DNA of 64,000 nt from positions 2,151,954 through 2,215,953 of the forward strand of contig OX638350.1 of NCBI GenBank assembly GCA_951813325.1. The letters run 5' to 3'. Shown one piece after another: positions 1-7,785 of the stretch (positions are counted from its first letter, which is position 1; every line of letters begins with the position of its first letter). This DNA comes from an uncultured Acidimicrobiales bacterium. GTDB taxonomy: Bacteria; Actinomycetota; Acidimicrobiia; Acidimicrobiales; Bin134. Both the position numbers and the translations under genes were made by a program. Below the pieces are notes generated by a model. That model was not told the origin of the DNA. It searched no databases and saw only the letters and a list, made by a program, of their open reading frames with translations.

Positions 1-356
1 CGCCAGTCGCGGCGGCCCACAAAGCGGATCCGCACCCCCATCTCATTGAGCTCATCGCAGCGCCGCCGCAAGATGGTGCGATTGAAGTTCAACAAGAAGC
101 GCACCTCGTCGTCGGGACGGTTCCAGTTCTCGGTGGAGAAGGCGTACACCGTGAGCCACTCGATCCCCAGCTCCAGCGCCCCCTCGATCACATCGAGCAG
201 GGCGTGCTCGCCCTGCTCGTGGCCCTCGGTGCGGGCCATGCCCCGCTGCTCGGCCCAGCGCCCGTTGCCGTCCATGACGCACCCGACATGGCGGGGGATT
301 CGATTCAGGTCAAGGCCATGGCCGGACGCGCCCACACCTGCACGGTACTCCCCCAC
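1..356 (-). CDS. uppS: Isoprenyl (undecaprenyl) diphosphate synthase, partial
   Basis: The minus-strand reading contains the cis-prenyltransferase signature [17 protein letters not shown], with the catalytic Asp and the P-loop-like NGRW, followed by [20 protein letters not shown] and the substrate-pocket motif [14 protein letters not shown]. The enzyme condenses isopentenyl diphosphate into the C55 lipid carrier for peptidoglycan synthesis. About 118 N-terminal residues are present; the C-terminal half lies beyond base 1. I chose GTG at 356. A TTG at 368 is also in frame and would add four residues; neither has a clear ribosome-binding site. It diverges from the DinG-type helicase gene. Family call is firm, start is not. 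Confidence 0.9.
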   Translation of the reverse strand, partial: MGEYRAGVGASGHGLDLNRIPRHVGCVMDGNGRWAEQRGMARTEGHEQGEHALLDVIEGALELGIEWLTVYAFSTENWNRPDDEVRFLLNFNRTILRRRCDELNEMGVRIRFVGRRDW

Positions 357-424
357 GAGCTTTGACAAGGTGCGGGAGAGAGCTATCAATTCGGATGCGC
401 CCCGATTCTTCTGCCGGGCGCCAC

Positions 425-430
425 TAGCGT
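425..430 (+). promoter_or_regulatory. -10 box of leaderless-type promoter (helicase gene)
   Basis: TAGCGT lies 7 nt before the ATG at 438. TANNNT boxes at 6-8 nt from the start recur through this window and imply transcription starting at or near the start codon. Confidence 0.5.
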
Positions 431-437
431 CGAGGCG

Positions 438-2321
438 ATGCCGGAAATCGCCGCCGTTGAGGAAGCTCTGGAGGCAGCCGTCTCATGTTTGGACGGTGGG
501 GGTGAGCGGCGGCCGGGGCAGCGGGCCATGTGCGAGGCAGTGGCTGAGGCGATGGACTCGGGGCGCCACCTGGTTGTGGCCGCCGGCACCGGAACCGGCA
601 AGTCGCTGGCCTATCTGGTGCCGCTGGTACTGGGCCAGGGCCCCACTGTGGTGGCCACCGCCACCAAAACCCTCCAAGACCAACTGGTCGACAAAGACCT
701 CCCGCAGTTGGCCGAGGCCTTGGGCCAGCCGGTGCGCTTCGCCGTGCTCAAGGGACGGTCCAACTACCTGTGCCTTCAGCGGCTGAAGGAGCACGCCGAA
801 GACGATCAGCTGGGCCTGGCCATCTCCGACGGGCCCAAAGCGGAAATCTCCCGGCTGGCTGCATGGGCTCAGCAGACTGATACCGGGGACCGGGCCGAGC
901 TTGACTTCGAACCCTCAGCCGCGGCATGGGATGCGCTCAGCGTGTCGGGCCGAGAGTGCCCGGGAGCACAGCGCTGCCCGTCGGGGCCGGTCTGCTTTGC
1001 CGAGAAAGCCCGCCACCGGGCCGATGCCGCCGACATCGTGGTGGTGAACACCCACCTCTACTGCCTGCACCTGTTCAGCGAGACCCCGATCCTGCCCGAG
1101 CACGACACGGTGGTCATCGACGAGGCCCACGGCCTCGAGGACATCGTGTCCGACACCGCCGGGCTGTCGTTGACCGGAGGGCGGTTCGACGAGCTGGCCC
1201 GCAGGGTTCGCGCAGTGGTGGCCGATTCATCCACCGCAGGCGACTTGGAAGACGCCGGAGTGCTGCTGCGAGAGGCCCTGGCCCTGTTCCGTGACAAGCC
1301 CCTGCCCGCTCCGTTGCCCGACGAGCTCCAGCAGGTGGCTGTTTTGGCTCGGGGCCGGGTGGAGCAGGCCGCGGTCGAGCTTCGGGCCGTGCCCGACGAC
1401 GCCCCCGGTGACGTCGGCCCCCGCAAGCTGCGGGCCATGTTGGCTTCCTCTGCCCTGTCTGAGGACCTAGTACGGGCGGTGGAGACCAAGCCCTCCGAAG
1501 TGGCCTGGGTGGCGGGCACCGAGTCGGCGCCCGCCTGGCGGATCGCCCCCGTCCAGTTGGGCGACCTGTTGACCGAGCGGCTGTGGGAGCACACCACCGC
1601 GGTGCTGACCAGCGCCACCATCCCCATGAACCTGGGCGAGGTGTTGGGAATAGACCCCGACGGGCATCACGCCATCGATGTGGGCAGCCCGTTCGACTAC
1701 GAAGCCAATGGGCTGCTCTATTGCGCCAAACACCTGCCCGACCCCCGCAACCCCCGCTACGAGTCGGCTCTCCACGAGGAGCTGGCTTTGCTGATAGAGG
1801 CCGCCGGGGGCCGCACCCTGGCCCTGTTCACCAGCTACCGGGCCATGGACCGGGCCGCCGAGGTGCTGCGGGAACTGCTCGACTTAAACATCTACACCCA
1901 GCGCGACCTGCCCAAGCCCGAGCTGCTGCGGCGCTTTGCCACCGAGGTGGAGAGCTGTCTGTTCGCCACCATGAGCATGTGGCAGGGGGTGGACGTGCCC
2001 GGCGAATCGCTGTCGCTGGTGACTATCGACCGGCTGCCGTTCCCCCGGCCCGACGACCCCCTGCTGGAGGCCCGCCGGGAGCGCTATGGCGGCGACGCCT
2101 TCCGCCTCGTCGATCTCCCCCGGGCCGCCACCCGACTGGCTCAAGGCGCCGGGCGGCTCATACGCCGGGGCGACGACCGGGGGGTGGTGGCGGTGCTCGA
2201 CTCCCGGATGGCCCGGGCCGGCTACCGCTGGGACCTGGTGAATGCACTCCCCCCGTTTCCCCGTACTGCCGATCGCGACCGGGCGCTGACACTGTTGAGG
2301 TTGATCAGCGACCAGGGCTGA
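438..2321 (+). CDS. dinG: ATP-dependent DNA helicase, DinG/XPD family
   Basis: A 627-residue superfamily 2 helicase. Walker A (AGTGTGKS) is at residues 49-56, the DEAH box (VIDEAH) at 226-231, and the motif VI region reads [10 protein letters not shown] near the C-terminus. Cysteines near residue 112 (NYLC) and at 174, 180 and 186 ([14 protein letters not shown]) sit where DinG and XPD bind a 4Fe-4S cluster. Family members unwind DNA 5'-3' and resolve R-loops and damaged forks; that role here is by homology. The start is supported by a TANNNT box 7 nt upstream. It converges with era, leaving only 17 bp between the two stops. Confidence 0.88.
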   Translation: MPEIAAVEEALEAAVSCLDGGGERRPGQRAMCEAVAEAMDSGRHLVVAAGTGTGKSLAYLVPLVLGQGPTVVATATKTLQDQLVDKDLPQLAEALGQPVRFAVLKGRSNYLCLQRLKEHAEDDQLGLAISDGPKAEISRLAAWAQQTDTGDRAELDFEPSAAAWDALSVSGRECPGAQRCPSGPVCFAEKARHRADAADIVVVNTHLYCLHLFSETPILPEHDTVVIDEAHGLEDIVSDTAGLSLTGGRFDELARRVRAVVADSSTAGDLEDAGVLLREALALFRDKPLPAPLPDELQQVAVLARGRVEQAAVELRAVPDDAPGDVGPRKLRAMLASSALSEDLVRAVETKPSEVAWVAGTESAPAWRIAPVQLGDLLTERLWEHTTAVLTSATIPMNLGEVLGIDPDGHHAIDVGSPFDYEANGLLYCAKHLPDPRNPRYESALHEELALLIEAAGGRTLALFTSYRAMDRAAEVLRELLDLNIYTQRDLPKPELLRRFATEVESCLFATMSMWQGVDVPGESLSLVTIDRLPFPRPDDPLLEARRERYGGDAFRLVDLPRAATRLAQGAGRLIRRGDDRGVVAVLDSRMARAGYRWDLVNALPPFPRTADRDRALTLLRLISDQG

Positions 2322-2338
2322 TCTGCGGCCAGAACCCG

Positions 2339-3277
2339 TCATAGATCAGGGCTGGCCGCAGATCCCGGCCCGTAGCCCAGGCGGTCGAGCATCTCGGGGC
2401 GGCGCTGCCAGTTCTTCTCCACGCCCACATGCAGCTCGAGGAACACCCCCTCGGGAAGCTGGGCCCGGGCCGCAATGCCCACCTCCTTGAGCACTGAGCC
2501 CTTCTTGCCGATCACCATGGGCTTTTGCGACTCCCGCTCCACCAGGATCTCTACCCGGATTCGGGGCCACTCCCATTCGGTCACCGCCACGGTGATGGAG
2601 TGGGGCAGCTCCTCGCGGGTAACAGCCAAAAGCTGCTCGCGAACCAACTCGGCCACCCAGCGGGCCTCGGGCATGTCGCGCACCATCTCGGCCGGGTACA
2701 GCGGCGGGCCGGGGGGCATGAGCTCGCACAGCCGGCCCACCAGGGCGTCCACCCCCTTGCCCGTGCGAGCCGAGGTGGGGAAGTACTCGGCAAAGCCCAT
2801 CTCGCCGGCTGCGGCCAGTTGGGCCACAACCCTCGACCGGGGGGCGGCGTCGATCTTGGTCACCACCACGATGGACTCCGGGCTGAGCCGCTCGGCGATG
2901 AACCGATCGCCCCGGCCAAGCGGCCGGGTGGCGTCGATGCACAAACACACCACGTCCACATCGTCGGCCGCATCGGCCGCGGTGGCATTCAGCCGCTCGC
3001 CCAGCGCAGTGCGGGGCTTGTGGATGCCCGGGGTGTCCACGAACACCACCTGCACCTCGTTGCGGTGCAGCACGCCCCGAATGGCGTGCCGGGTGGTCTG
3101 GGCCTTGTCCGACACGATGGCCACCTTGGTTCCCAAAATGGCGTTCACCAGAGTGGACTTGCCCGAGTTGGGCCGCCCCAGCACGGTCACGAACCCCGAC
3201 CGGAAGCCTCCCCATGGATTCTGATCGCCGGAGTCGCCGACTGAGTCGCCCGTCGGCATGTCCCCCTGGTCGGCCAC
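2339..3277 (-). CDS. era: GTPase Era
   Basis: A 312-residue Era GTPase. It has G1 GRPNSGKST (about residues 34-42), a switch region with TTRH, G3 DTPGIH, a G4-like VVTKID, and a C-terminal KH domain with VIGKKGSVLKEVG. Era binds the 3' end of 16S rRNA and helps 30S assembly. The first ~25 residues form a polar, poorly ordered extension before the G domain. The start is GTG at 3277, with TAGTCT 7 nt upstream on this strand. The gene diverges from the polysaccharide deacetylase gene; only 63 bp separate the start codons. Confidence 0.95.
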   Translation of the reverse strand: MADQGDMPTGDSVGDSGDQNPWGGFRSGFVTVLGRPNSGKSTLVNAILGTKVAIVSDKAQTTRHAIRGVLHRNEVQVVFVDTPGIHKPRTALGERLNATAADAADDVDVVCLCIDATRPLGRGDRFIAERLSPESIVVVTKIDAAPRSRVVAQLAAAGEMGFAEYFPTSARTGKGVDALVGRLCELMPPGPPLYPAEMVRDMPEARWVAELVREQLLAVTREELPHSITVAVTEWEWPRIRVEILVERESQKPMVIGKKGSVLKEVGIAARAQLPEGVFLELHVGVEKNWQRRPEMLDRLGYGPGSAASPDL

Positions 3278-3284
3278 GCCGCCC

Positions 3285-3290
3285 AGACTA
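3285..3290 (-). promoter_or_regulatory. -10 box of leaderless-type promoter (era)
   Basis: On the minus strand TAGTCT ends 7 nt before the GTG start of era. This matches the TANNNT spacing seen at other genes in the window. Confidence 0.45.
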
Positions 3291-3328
3291 CCGCCGAATT
3301 GCGGGGTCTCCCTCCCCTGCTGCCCGGG

Positions 3329-3334
3329 TACCCT
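3329..3334 (+). promoter_or_regulatory. -10 box of leaderless-type promoter (polysaccharide deacetylase)
   Basis: TACCCT lies 6 nt before the ATG at 3341. The surrounding ~45 bp closely match the region before smpB, including CCCGGGTACC and the identical spacing to the start codon. Confidence 0.55.
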
Positions 3335-3340
3335 GAGCCA

Positions 3341-5026
3341 ATGGCCGGCTCAAAGCTGGGTTCAAGCAGCAACGCGCAAAAGTGGCGGCAGCCAATGGCC
3401 GCGGCCCTCGCCTTGTCGGTGCTGCTGGCCGGGGGGTGCGGCGACGACTCACAGCGATCAGGCGCGACAGCAGAGGCGAAGCAGCCGGAAACCGGCGACA
3501 CGGCAACTCCCGACGCCCCGCAGCCGGAAACCGGCGACACGGCAACTCCCGAAATGCCTGCGGCCCCGGAGCCAACTCCTGTGGGCGACTCTTCGCCAGA
3601 AGAGACAGAGCCTTCGGAAGACATCGGCTGGGAAGATCTTGAGAACCTCGCCTTCGACTCAAGCGGGCAGAGTATCCAGCTCTCCGGTGGCCGCGCCGAG
3701 GTGTCCTACGGGGGCGCCTCGACCGACATCTACACGCTTCAGAACAAAGTAACCGTGGGCGATATCGACTCTGACGGCGATGACGATGCCGTCGCCCTCG
3801 TCATCGAGAACTCGGCTGGCACCGGAGTGTTCTACCTAATCGTCCCGGTGATCAACGACGACGGGGTTGCAGCAGCCCTGCCCGCGGTATCAGTCGGAGA
3901 CCGCATCGTGATGGAGAGCATCCTTGTGCGCGAGGGCCGAGTCCAGGTGACACTGTTCGACCGGGCTCAAGACGAGTCCTTCACCGTTATCACCCAGCGA
4001 AAAACGCTGGAGATCGACCTTGCCGGCCCCGAGCCCGCGGTTCAGGTGGTCGCGACCGAGCCAATCGACGATCTTCCACTGCCCGGTCCCGAGCTCCCCG
4101 ATATTGACGTCCGCTTCGAGCCGGGGGCCGTGATCGCCTCGGTACCAGGATCTATCGAGTTCCGCCAGCGCCAGACCTACACCTTGCAGGCCGCAGCCGG
4201 CCAGGCCCTCACGGCGACGCTTCGGGCGCCTATTGGCATCTGGGTCGATGTCCGGCTGGGCGACGAGGTGATTGCGGCCGCGAGTGAACGGCGCCAGCAA
4301 GTGCAAGCCACCCTGCCCACTGCCGGTCCGTGGCAAGTCACGGTGGTCTCCACACACTCGGGACCAGCCGAATACGAACTGGAGTTGGAGGCACTGCCGC
4401 TGGGCGCCCAACCGGCCCCCACATCAACGACCAGCGCACCCACTCCCCAACCGGCCTCTACTGCCGATAGATCGGGCACTGTCGTCTTTTTGACCTTCGA
4501 TGACGGCCCAAACCCAACCTATACGCCGCAGGTGCTCGACATCCTGGCCCGCCACAACGCCCGGGCCACGTTCTTCGTCCTGGGCTCTTTGGTGCAGGCC
4601 TACCCCGACCTCGTCGACCGCATCGTCGCCGAGGGCCATACGGTTGCGAACCACACCTGGAACCACGAGAACCTTGCCGGACTGCCCCGGTCGTCGTTTG
4701 ACGACACGATCGGCCGTACCCAAGCCGCCCTCACCGACCACGCCACTCCCTGTGTGCGGCCCCCCTACGGTTCCATCGATGCCTTCACCCGGGAATGGGC
4801 AGCGGCTGCGGGGCTGGACCTCGTGCTGTGGACGGTCGACACCAACGACTGGCGCCGGCCTGGGCCCACGGTCATCGCCGACCGCATTGTCGGGGGCGCG
4901 ACCGACAGGGCGATCGTGCTGATGCACGACGGCGGTGGCAACCGCACCCAGACCGTCGGAGGCCTGGAGATCGCACTGGAGCGCCTATCGGGGCAGGGTC
5001 TGCGCTTCGACCCGATCTGCACTTGA
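3341..5026 (+). CDS. Lipoprotein polysaccharide deacetylase (NodB fold)
   Basis: A 561-residue secreted lipoprotein. A signal peptide with lipobox LLAGGC is followed by a Pro/Glu/Thr-rich linker containing two copies of a 13-residue repeat (QPETGDTATPDAP; 39-bp unit from 3482). A middle region of ~270 residues is unrecognised. The C-terminal NodB domain has motif 1 TFDDGP (about 385-390), motif 2 HTWNH, motif 3 RPPYG and motif 4 WTVDTNDW, so the metal triad Asp-His-His is present. It probably deacetylates cell-wall polysaccharide or peptidoglycan GlcNAc; the substrate is inferred. I chose ATG 3341 rather than the in-frame TTG 3299 because it puts the signal peptide at the N-terminus and sits 6 nt from a TANNNT box. 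Confidence 0.87.
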   Translation: MAGSKLGSSSNAQKWRQPMAAALALSVLLAGGCGDDSQRSGATAEAKQPETGDTATPDAPQPETGDTATPEMPAAPEPTPVGDSSPEETEPSEDIGWEDLENLAFDSSGQSIQLSGGRAEVSYGGASTDIYTLQNKVTVGDIDSDGDDDAVALVIENSAGTGVFYLIVPVINDDGVAAALPAVSVGDRIVMESILVREGRVQVTLFDRAQDESFTVITQRKTLEIDLAGPEPAVQVVATEPIDDLPLPGPELPDIDVRFEPGAVIASVPGSIEFRQRQTYTLQAAAGQALTATLRAPIGIWVDVRLGDEVIAAASERRQQVQATLPTAGPWQVTVVSTHSGPAEYELELEALPLGAQPAPTSTTSAPTPQPASTADRSGTVVFLTFDDGPNPTYTPQVLDILARHNARATFFVLGSLVQAYPDLVDRIVAEGHTVANHTWNHENLAGLPRSSFDDTIGRTQAALTDHATPCVRPPYGSIDAFTREWAAAAGLDLVLWTVDTNDWRRPGPTVIADRIVGGATDRAIVLMHDGGGNRTQTVGGLEIALERLSGQGLRFDPICT

Positions 5027-5084
5027 TGGGCCACACATTCCAGGCGACCGCGGTATTTGGGGGTGCACTCCCCTGGCACCCGGG

Positions 5085-5090
5085 TACCGT
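5085..5090 (+). promoter_or_regulatory. -10 box of leaderless-type promoter (smpB)
   Basis: TACCGT lies 6 nt before the ATG at 5097, in a sequence nearly identical to that before the deacetylase gene at 3341. Confidence 0.55.
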
Positions 5091-5096
5091 GAGCTA

Positions 5097-5597
5097 ATGG
5101 CCAGGGCGAAGCCGGGATCCAATTGCGAGCAGGAGCGCACCAAGGTGATCGCCACCAATCGCCGCGCCCCGCGAGACTACGAGATCATCGACGAGTACGA
5201 GGCCGGTCTGGTATTGGCGGGGTCGGAGGTGAAGTCGCTGCGGGAGTCCAATGTGACGCTGACCGAGTCGTACGCCCGCATGGCCGACGGCGAGCTGTGG
5301 CTCCAGTCGCTGCACATCGCCCCTTACAGCCACGCCAGCGGCTCCACCGGCCACGACCCCGACCGGCCCAAGAAGCTGCTGCTGCACCGAGGCGAGCTGA
5401 ACCGCATCAAGGCCCGCCTCGAACAAGACCGCCTGACCGTTGTGCCCCTTTCTCTGTATTTCAAACAGGGCCGGGCCAAAGTACTGATCGGGCTGGCCCG
5501 AGGCCGCCGCAAAGCCGACAAGCGCCAAGCCATCGCCGAACAAGACGCCCGCCGAGAAGCCCGCAACGAGATGGGCCGAGCAGCCAAACGGGGCTGA
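5097..5597 (+). CDS. smpB: SsrA-binding protein SmpB
   Basis: A 166-residue SmpB, the normal length. The family motifs NRRAPRDYEIIDEYEAGLVL, AGSEVKSLRE and LQSLHIAPY are followed by the basic tail with RGRRKADKRQ and NEMGRAAKRG. SmpB binds tmRNA and positions it in stalled ribosomes for trans-translation and protein tagging. Its partner tmRNA gene lies 485 bp downstream on the same strand, separated by two degraded fragments. The start is set by family length and by TACCGT 6 nt upstream. A longer in-frame opening upstream (from 4935) has no family support. Confidence 0.97.
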   Translation: MARAKPGSNCEQERTKVIATNRRAPRDYEIIDEYEAGLVLAGSEVKSLRESNVTLTESYARMADGELWLQSLHIAPYSHASGSTGHDPDRPKKLLLHRGELNRIKARLEQDRLTVVPLSLYFKQGRAKVLIGLARGRRKADKRQAIAEQDARREARNEMGRAAKRG

Positions 5598-5611
5598 TTC
5601 GCAACTCAGGC

Positions 5612-5806
5612 TTATCGGCCCAGCACCTCGAGTCCGCGTCGGTCTGCCGTTGCGGCAAGTCTTGTGTCGAAGGTGGCTATGGCTCGTGCGCGGTGGCTGA
5701 GGGCGGTGTCGATGACAATGGCGACTGGCAACCGCAGCCCGGTTTCGGCCCGGGGGCAGGTGAGCTTCGCAGCCGCCGCTCGAGCTGCCCGACGAGATCG
5801 GACTGG
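5612..5806 (-). pseudogene. Degraded PIN-domain (VapC-like) toxin fragment
   Basis: Minus-strand reading of 64 codons with no start codon, bounded upstream by an in-frame TAA at 5807-5809. The C-terminal part reads IVIDTALSHRARAIATFDTR then LAATADRRGLEVLGR, which resembles the last helix-strand of PIN-domain toxins, including the acidic TFD positions. The N-terminal half of a normal ~130-residue toxin is missing. No antitoxin gene is next to it. Call rests on motif resemblance only. Confidence 0.4.
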
Positions 5807-5994
5807 TTAGCCTGAGAACGCTGGCTCCGCTGATCGGCCAGCTTCGCAGCCGCCACCGCAAGCTCAACCTGCTATGCGTCGAAGCGCTCGCCGCTGCTGC
5901 GCATCTGAATGCCGATGCCTACTTGTCCACCCCCTCGCCACTCCTTCAAGAGGCCCTGGCCATCGAAGGGCGCCGAGCCGTCATCCTGGATTGA
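5764..5994 (+). pseudogene. Degraded fragment, possible PIN-like protein C-terminus
   Basis: An open plus-strand reading of 76 codons without ATG or GTG at its beginning. It contains LRTLAPLIGQLRSRHRKLN, LLCVEALAAAAHLNADAYLS and TPSPLLQEALAIEGRRAVIL before a TGA. The Ala-rich helix followed by NADAYLS looks like the C-terminal end of a small toxin- or PIN-like protein. It overlaps the opposite-strand fragment at 5612-5806 and shares a 13-bp direct repeat (GCTTCGCAGCCGC) with it. Together they fill the space between smpB and ssrA, which otherwise shows nothing I can name. Confidence 0.3.
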
Positions 5995-6081
5995 TCCGAC
6001 GCCAGCCGGTCGGCCAAATCAGGGGAGCACTGTCAGGACAAGCCGATATCATGGCGGGGCACCTTGACAAGAAGTGCACAC

Positions 6082-6466
6082 GGGGCTGATCGGTTTCGAC
6101 GTTGGGACCGGGGGCTGCGCTGTGCGACCCGAGTTGCTCAGACTCGCAAAACGGGGCAACCAAATAACCGACACTAACCGTGTCCCTCTCGCAGCCTGAT
6201 CCATCAGGTGTAGAGAGTCATCGCGACCGGCAACGGCACGCGGGGCCGGTCCACCGCAGCCCGGCAACAGAAGCGGTGGAGACAGTAGGGACAGACCACT
6301 GACGGCAGGAAAGACCGCTGACCCCGGGGAACAGACCCGATGGCGGGCCCCCTAGCGGGGCCACCCGACCCGGCGGCGCAGCTGCCATCGACGCCGCACA
6401 CCGGGAATGGTCGTATCACAGCCAGACACCGCCCAGCGGACGGGGGTTCGATTCCCCCCAGCTCCA
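6082..6466 (+). ncRNA. ssrA: Transfer-messenger RNA (tmRNA)
   Basis: The 5' end GGGGCTGATCGGTTTCGAC and 3' end GGTTCGATTCCCCCCAGCTCC form the alanine-tRNA-like acceptor (GGGGCTG pairs with CAGCTCC) and T arm. The discriminator is A6466 and CCA is not encoded. The tag frame starts at GCA 6146 and stops at TGA 6197-6199. It encodes AKRGNQITDTNRVPLAA, ending in the LAA degradation signal. Length is 385 nt, typical of one-piece tmRNA. The last 18 bases of the gene are part of the 20-bp repeat that bounds the downstream island, so the island regenerates the ssrA 3' end. Confidence 0.95.
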
Positions 6467-6468
6467 CT
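6449..6468 (+). repeat. attL-like repeat in the ssrA 3' end
   Basis: CGATTCCCCCCAGCTCCACT occurs here within the T arm and acceptor of tmRNA and again, without a mismatch, at 17475-17494. tmRNA 3' ends are a classic attachment site for integrative elements. Confidence 0.85.
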
Positions 6469-6471
6469 CCG

Positions 6472-6507
6472 ATTACGCTATTGAGTAATTTTACTCAATA
6501 GCGTAAT
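6472..6507. promoter_or_regulatory. Perfect 17-bp inverted repeat, probable operator
   Basis: ATTACGCTATTGAGTAA and its exact reverse complement are separated by TT. The repeat starts 6 bp after the ssrA acceptor and ends 10 bp before the -10 box of the ATPase gene. It is AT-rich in a GC-rich setting. It could be a repressor site controlling the island operon, a recombinase or excisionase site beside attL, or a tmRNA terminator; there is no T-run after it, which makes a simple terminator less likely. Confidence 0.65.
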
Positions 6508-6516
6508 TCAACCATA

Positions 6517-6522
6517 TATACT
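6517..6522 (+). promoter_or_regulatory. -10 box of leaderless-type promoter (island operon)
   Basis: TATACT lies 6 nt before the ATG at 6529 and 10 bp after the palindrome, so a protein bound to the palindrome would cover the -35 region. Confidence 0.6.
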
Positions 6523-6528
6523 GCGGTT

Positions 6529-7785
6529 ATGGCCGAATTTCGGCGTTCACACGTCGACACCATTGTCAGCCGCTTGTCGGAACCTCCGCAGCGACTCATG
6601 ACGATCTTCGGCCCGCGCCAGACTGGTAAGACCACCGCGGCGCGCCAAGCGCTCGCGCTCACCGAACAGGGGAACCGCTACGAAGCGATAGACGCCGCTG
6701 AGCCCAGTGCAGAGCCATGGCCAGCCTCCTCGGAGGCCGACTATGCAACTTTCGGACCTGTTCGCAGAGATGACCGGTGGCTGGTGGAGGTCTGGGAGCA
6801 GAGTCGGCACCGAGCGTGGACCTCCCCCCAGGGTTTCGTATTGGTCCTCGACGAGATACAGAAAATCGATCGCTGGTCGGAAAGAGTCAAGGGTCTTTGG
6901 GATGCTGACAGAGCCAGCGGCTGTCCCCTGCATGTGGTAATTCTCGGCTCGGCACCGCTCTTGATGCAGGCAGGATTGAGCGAGAGTCTCGCTGGCCGGT
7001 TCGAGCCGATCCATATCACGCACTGGTCATACCCGGAAATGGCCGACGCATTCGGTTTCAGCCTCGACGAATACGTGTATTTCGGCGGATATCCGGGGGC
7101 TGCTCCGCTAACCGATGATCAGGAGCGTTGGAGCGCCTACATCCGCGGCGCCCTAGTCGAGCCCAACATCGAACGTGATGTCCTGTCAATGACCAGAGTC
7201 GACAAGCCTGCCCTGCTCAAGCGGCTTTTCGAGTTCGGAGCTCTGTATTCCGGCCAAATCCTGTCGTTCAACAAGATGCTCGGCCAGCTACAAGACGCGG
7301 GCAACACCACCACCTTGACAAGGTATCTCGACTTGCTTTCCCAGGCGGGGCTGCTCACCGGACTCCCAAAGCACACCGAGCGTCCGGTATCAGCCAGGGC
7401 CTCGATACCAAAGCTGAATGTGCTCAACACCGCGCTGATGTCGGCCGCCTCCGGCTACACCCTCGAACAAGCCCAAGCCGACCGCGCTTTTTGGGGCCGA
7501 ATGGTCGAGAGCGCTGTGGGGGCGCACCTGGTCAACACGGCCTCGCCAAGCACCACGGTCAAGTACTGGAGGGACGGCAACCACGAAGTGGACTTCGTCC
7601 TGCACAGGGGACCACAGACAGTGGGAGTCGAGGTCAAAAGCGGCCAGACCCCGACCAGCCACCGGGGCCTCATGGAGTTCGAGCGCCGATTCCAGCCCCG
7701 GGCAACCGTCATAGTCGGCGACACCGGCGTGCCCCTCCACGAGTTCCTGTCCGAACCCGCCGACTACTGGTTCGAGCAGACATGA
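6529..7785 (+). CDS. AAA family ATPase with DUF4143 domain
   Basis: A 418-residue protein of the AAA_14/DUF4143 type. Walker A GPRQTGKT is at 28-35 and Walker B LVLDEI at 105-110. The C-terminal DUF4143 part has HEVDFVLHRG and VEVKSG, giving a PD-(D/E)XK-like pattern D355-x12-E368-V-K370. Many such ATPases occur in bacteria and most have no assigned function; some sit in defence or toxin loci. The start is supported by TATACT 6 nt upstream. Its TGA overlaps the ATG of the NACHT gene (ATGA), so the two are probably translated together. It is the first gene of the ssrA island. Confidence 0.85.
   Translation: MAEFRRSHVDTIVSRLSEPPQRLMTIFGPRQTGKTTAARQALALTEQGNRYEAIDAAEPSAEPWPASSEADYATFGPVRRDDRWLVEVWEQSRHRAWTSPQGFVLVLDEIQKIDRWSERVKGLWDADRASGCPLHVVILGSAPLLMQAGLSESLAGRFEPIHITHWSYPEMADAFGFSLDEYVYFGGYPGAAPLTDDQERWSAYIRGALVEPNIERDVLSMTRVDKPALLKRLFEFGALYSGQILSFNKMLGQLQDAGNTTTLTRYLDLLSQAGLLTGLPKHTERPVSARASIPKLNVLNTALMSAASGYTLEQAQADRAFWGRMVESAVGAHLVNTASPSTTVKYWRDGNHEVDFVLHRGPQTVGVEVKSGQTPTSHRGLMEFERRFQPRATVIVGDTGVPLHEFLSEPADYWFEQT

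Noticed and set aside
3299..3340. TTG at 3299 as the start of the deacetylase.
   Set aside because: It would put 14 residues before the signal peptide; ATG 3341 fits the lipoprotein signal and the TACCCT box.
6064..6069. TTGACA just before ssrA as its -35 box.
   Set aside because: A -10 box at the normal distance would fall inside the mature tmRNA; TATCAT at 6047-6052 is a better but weak candidate, so I listed none.
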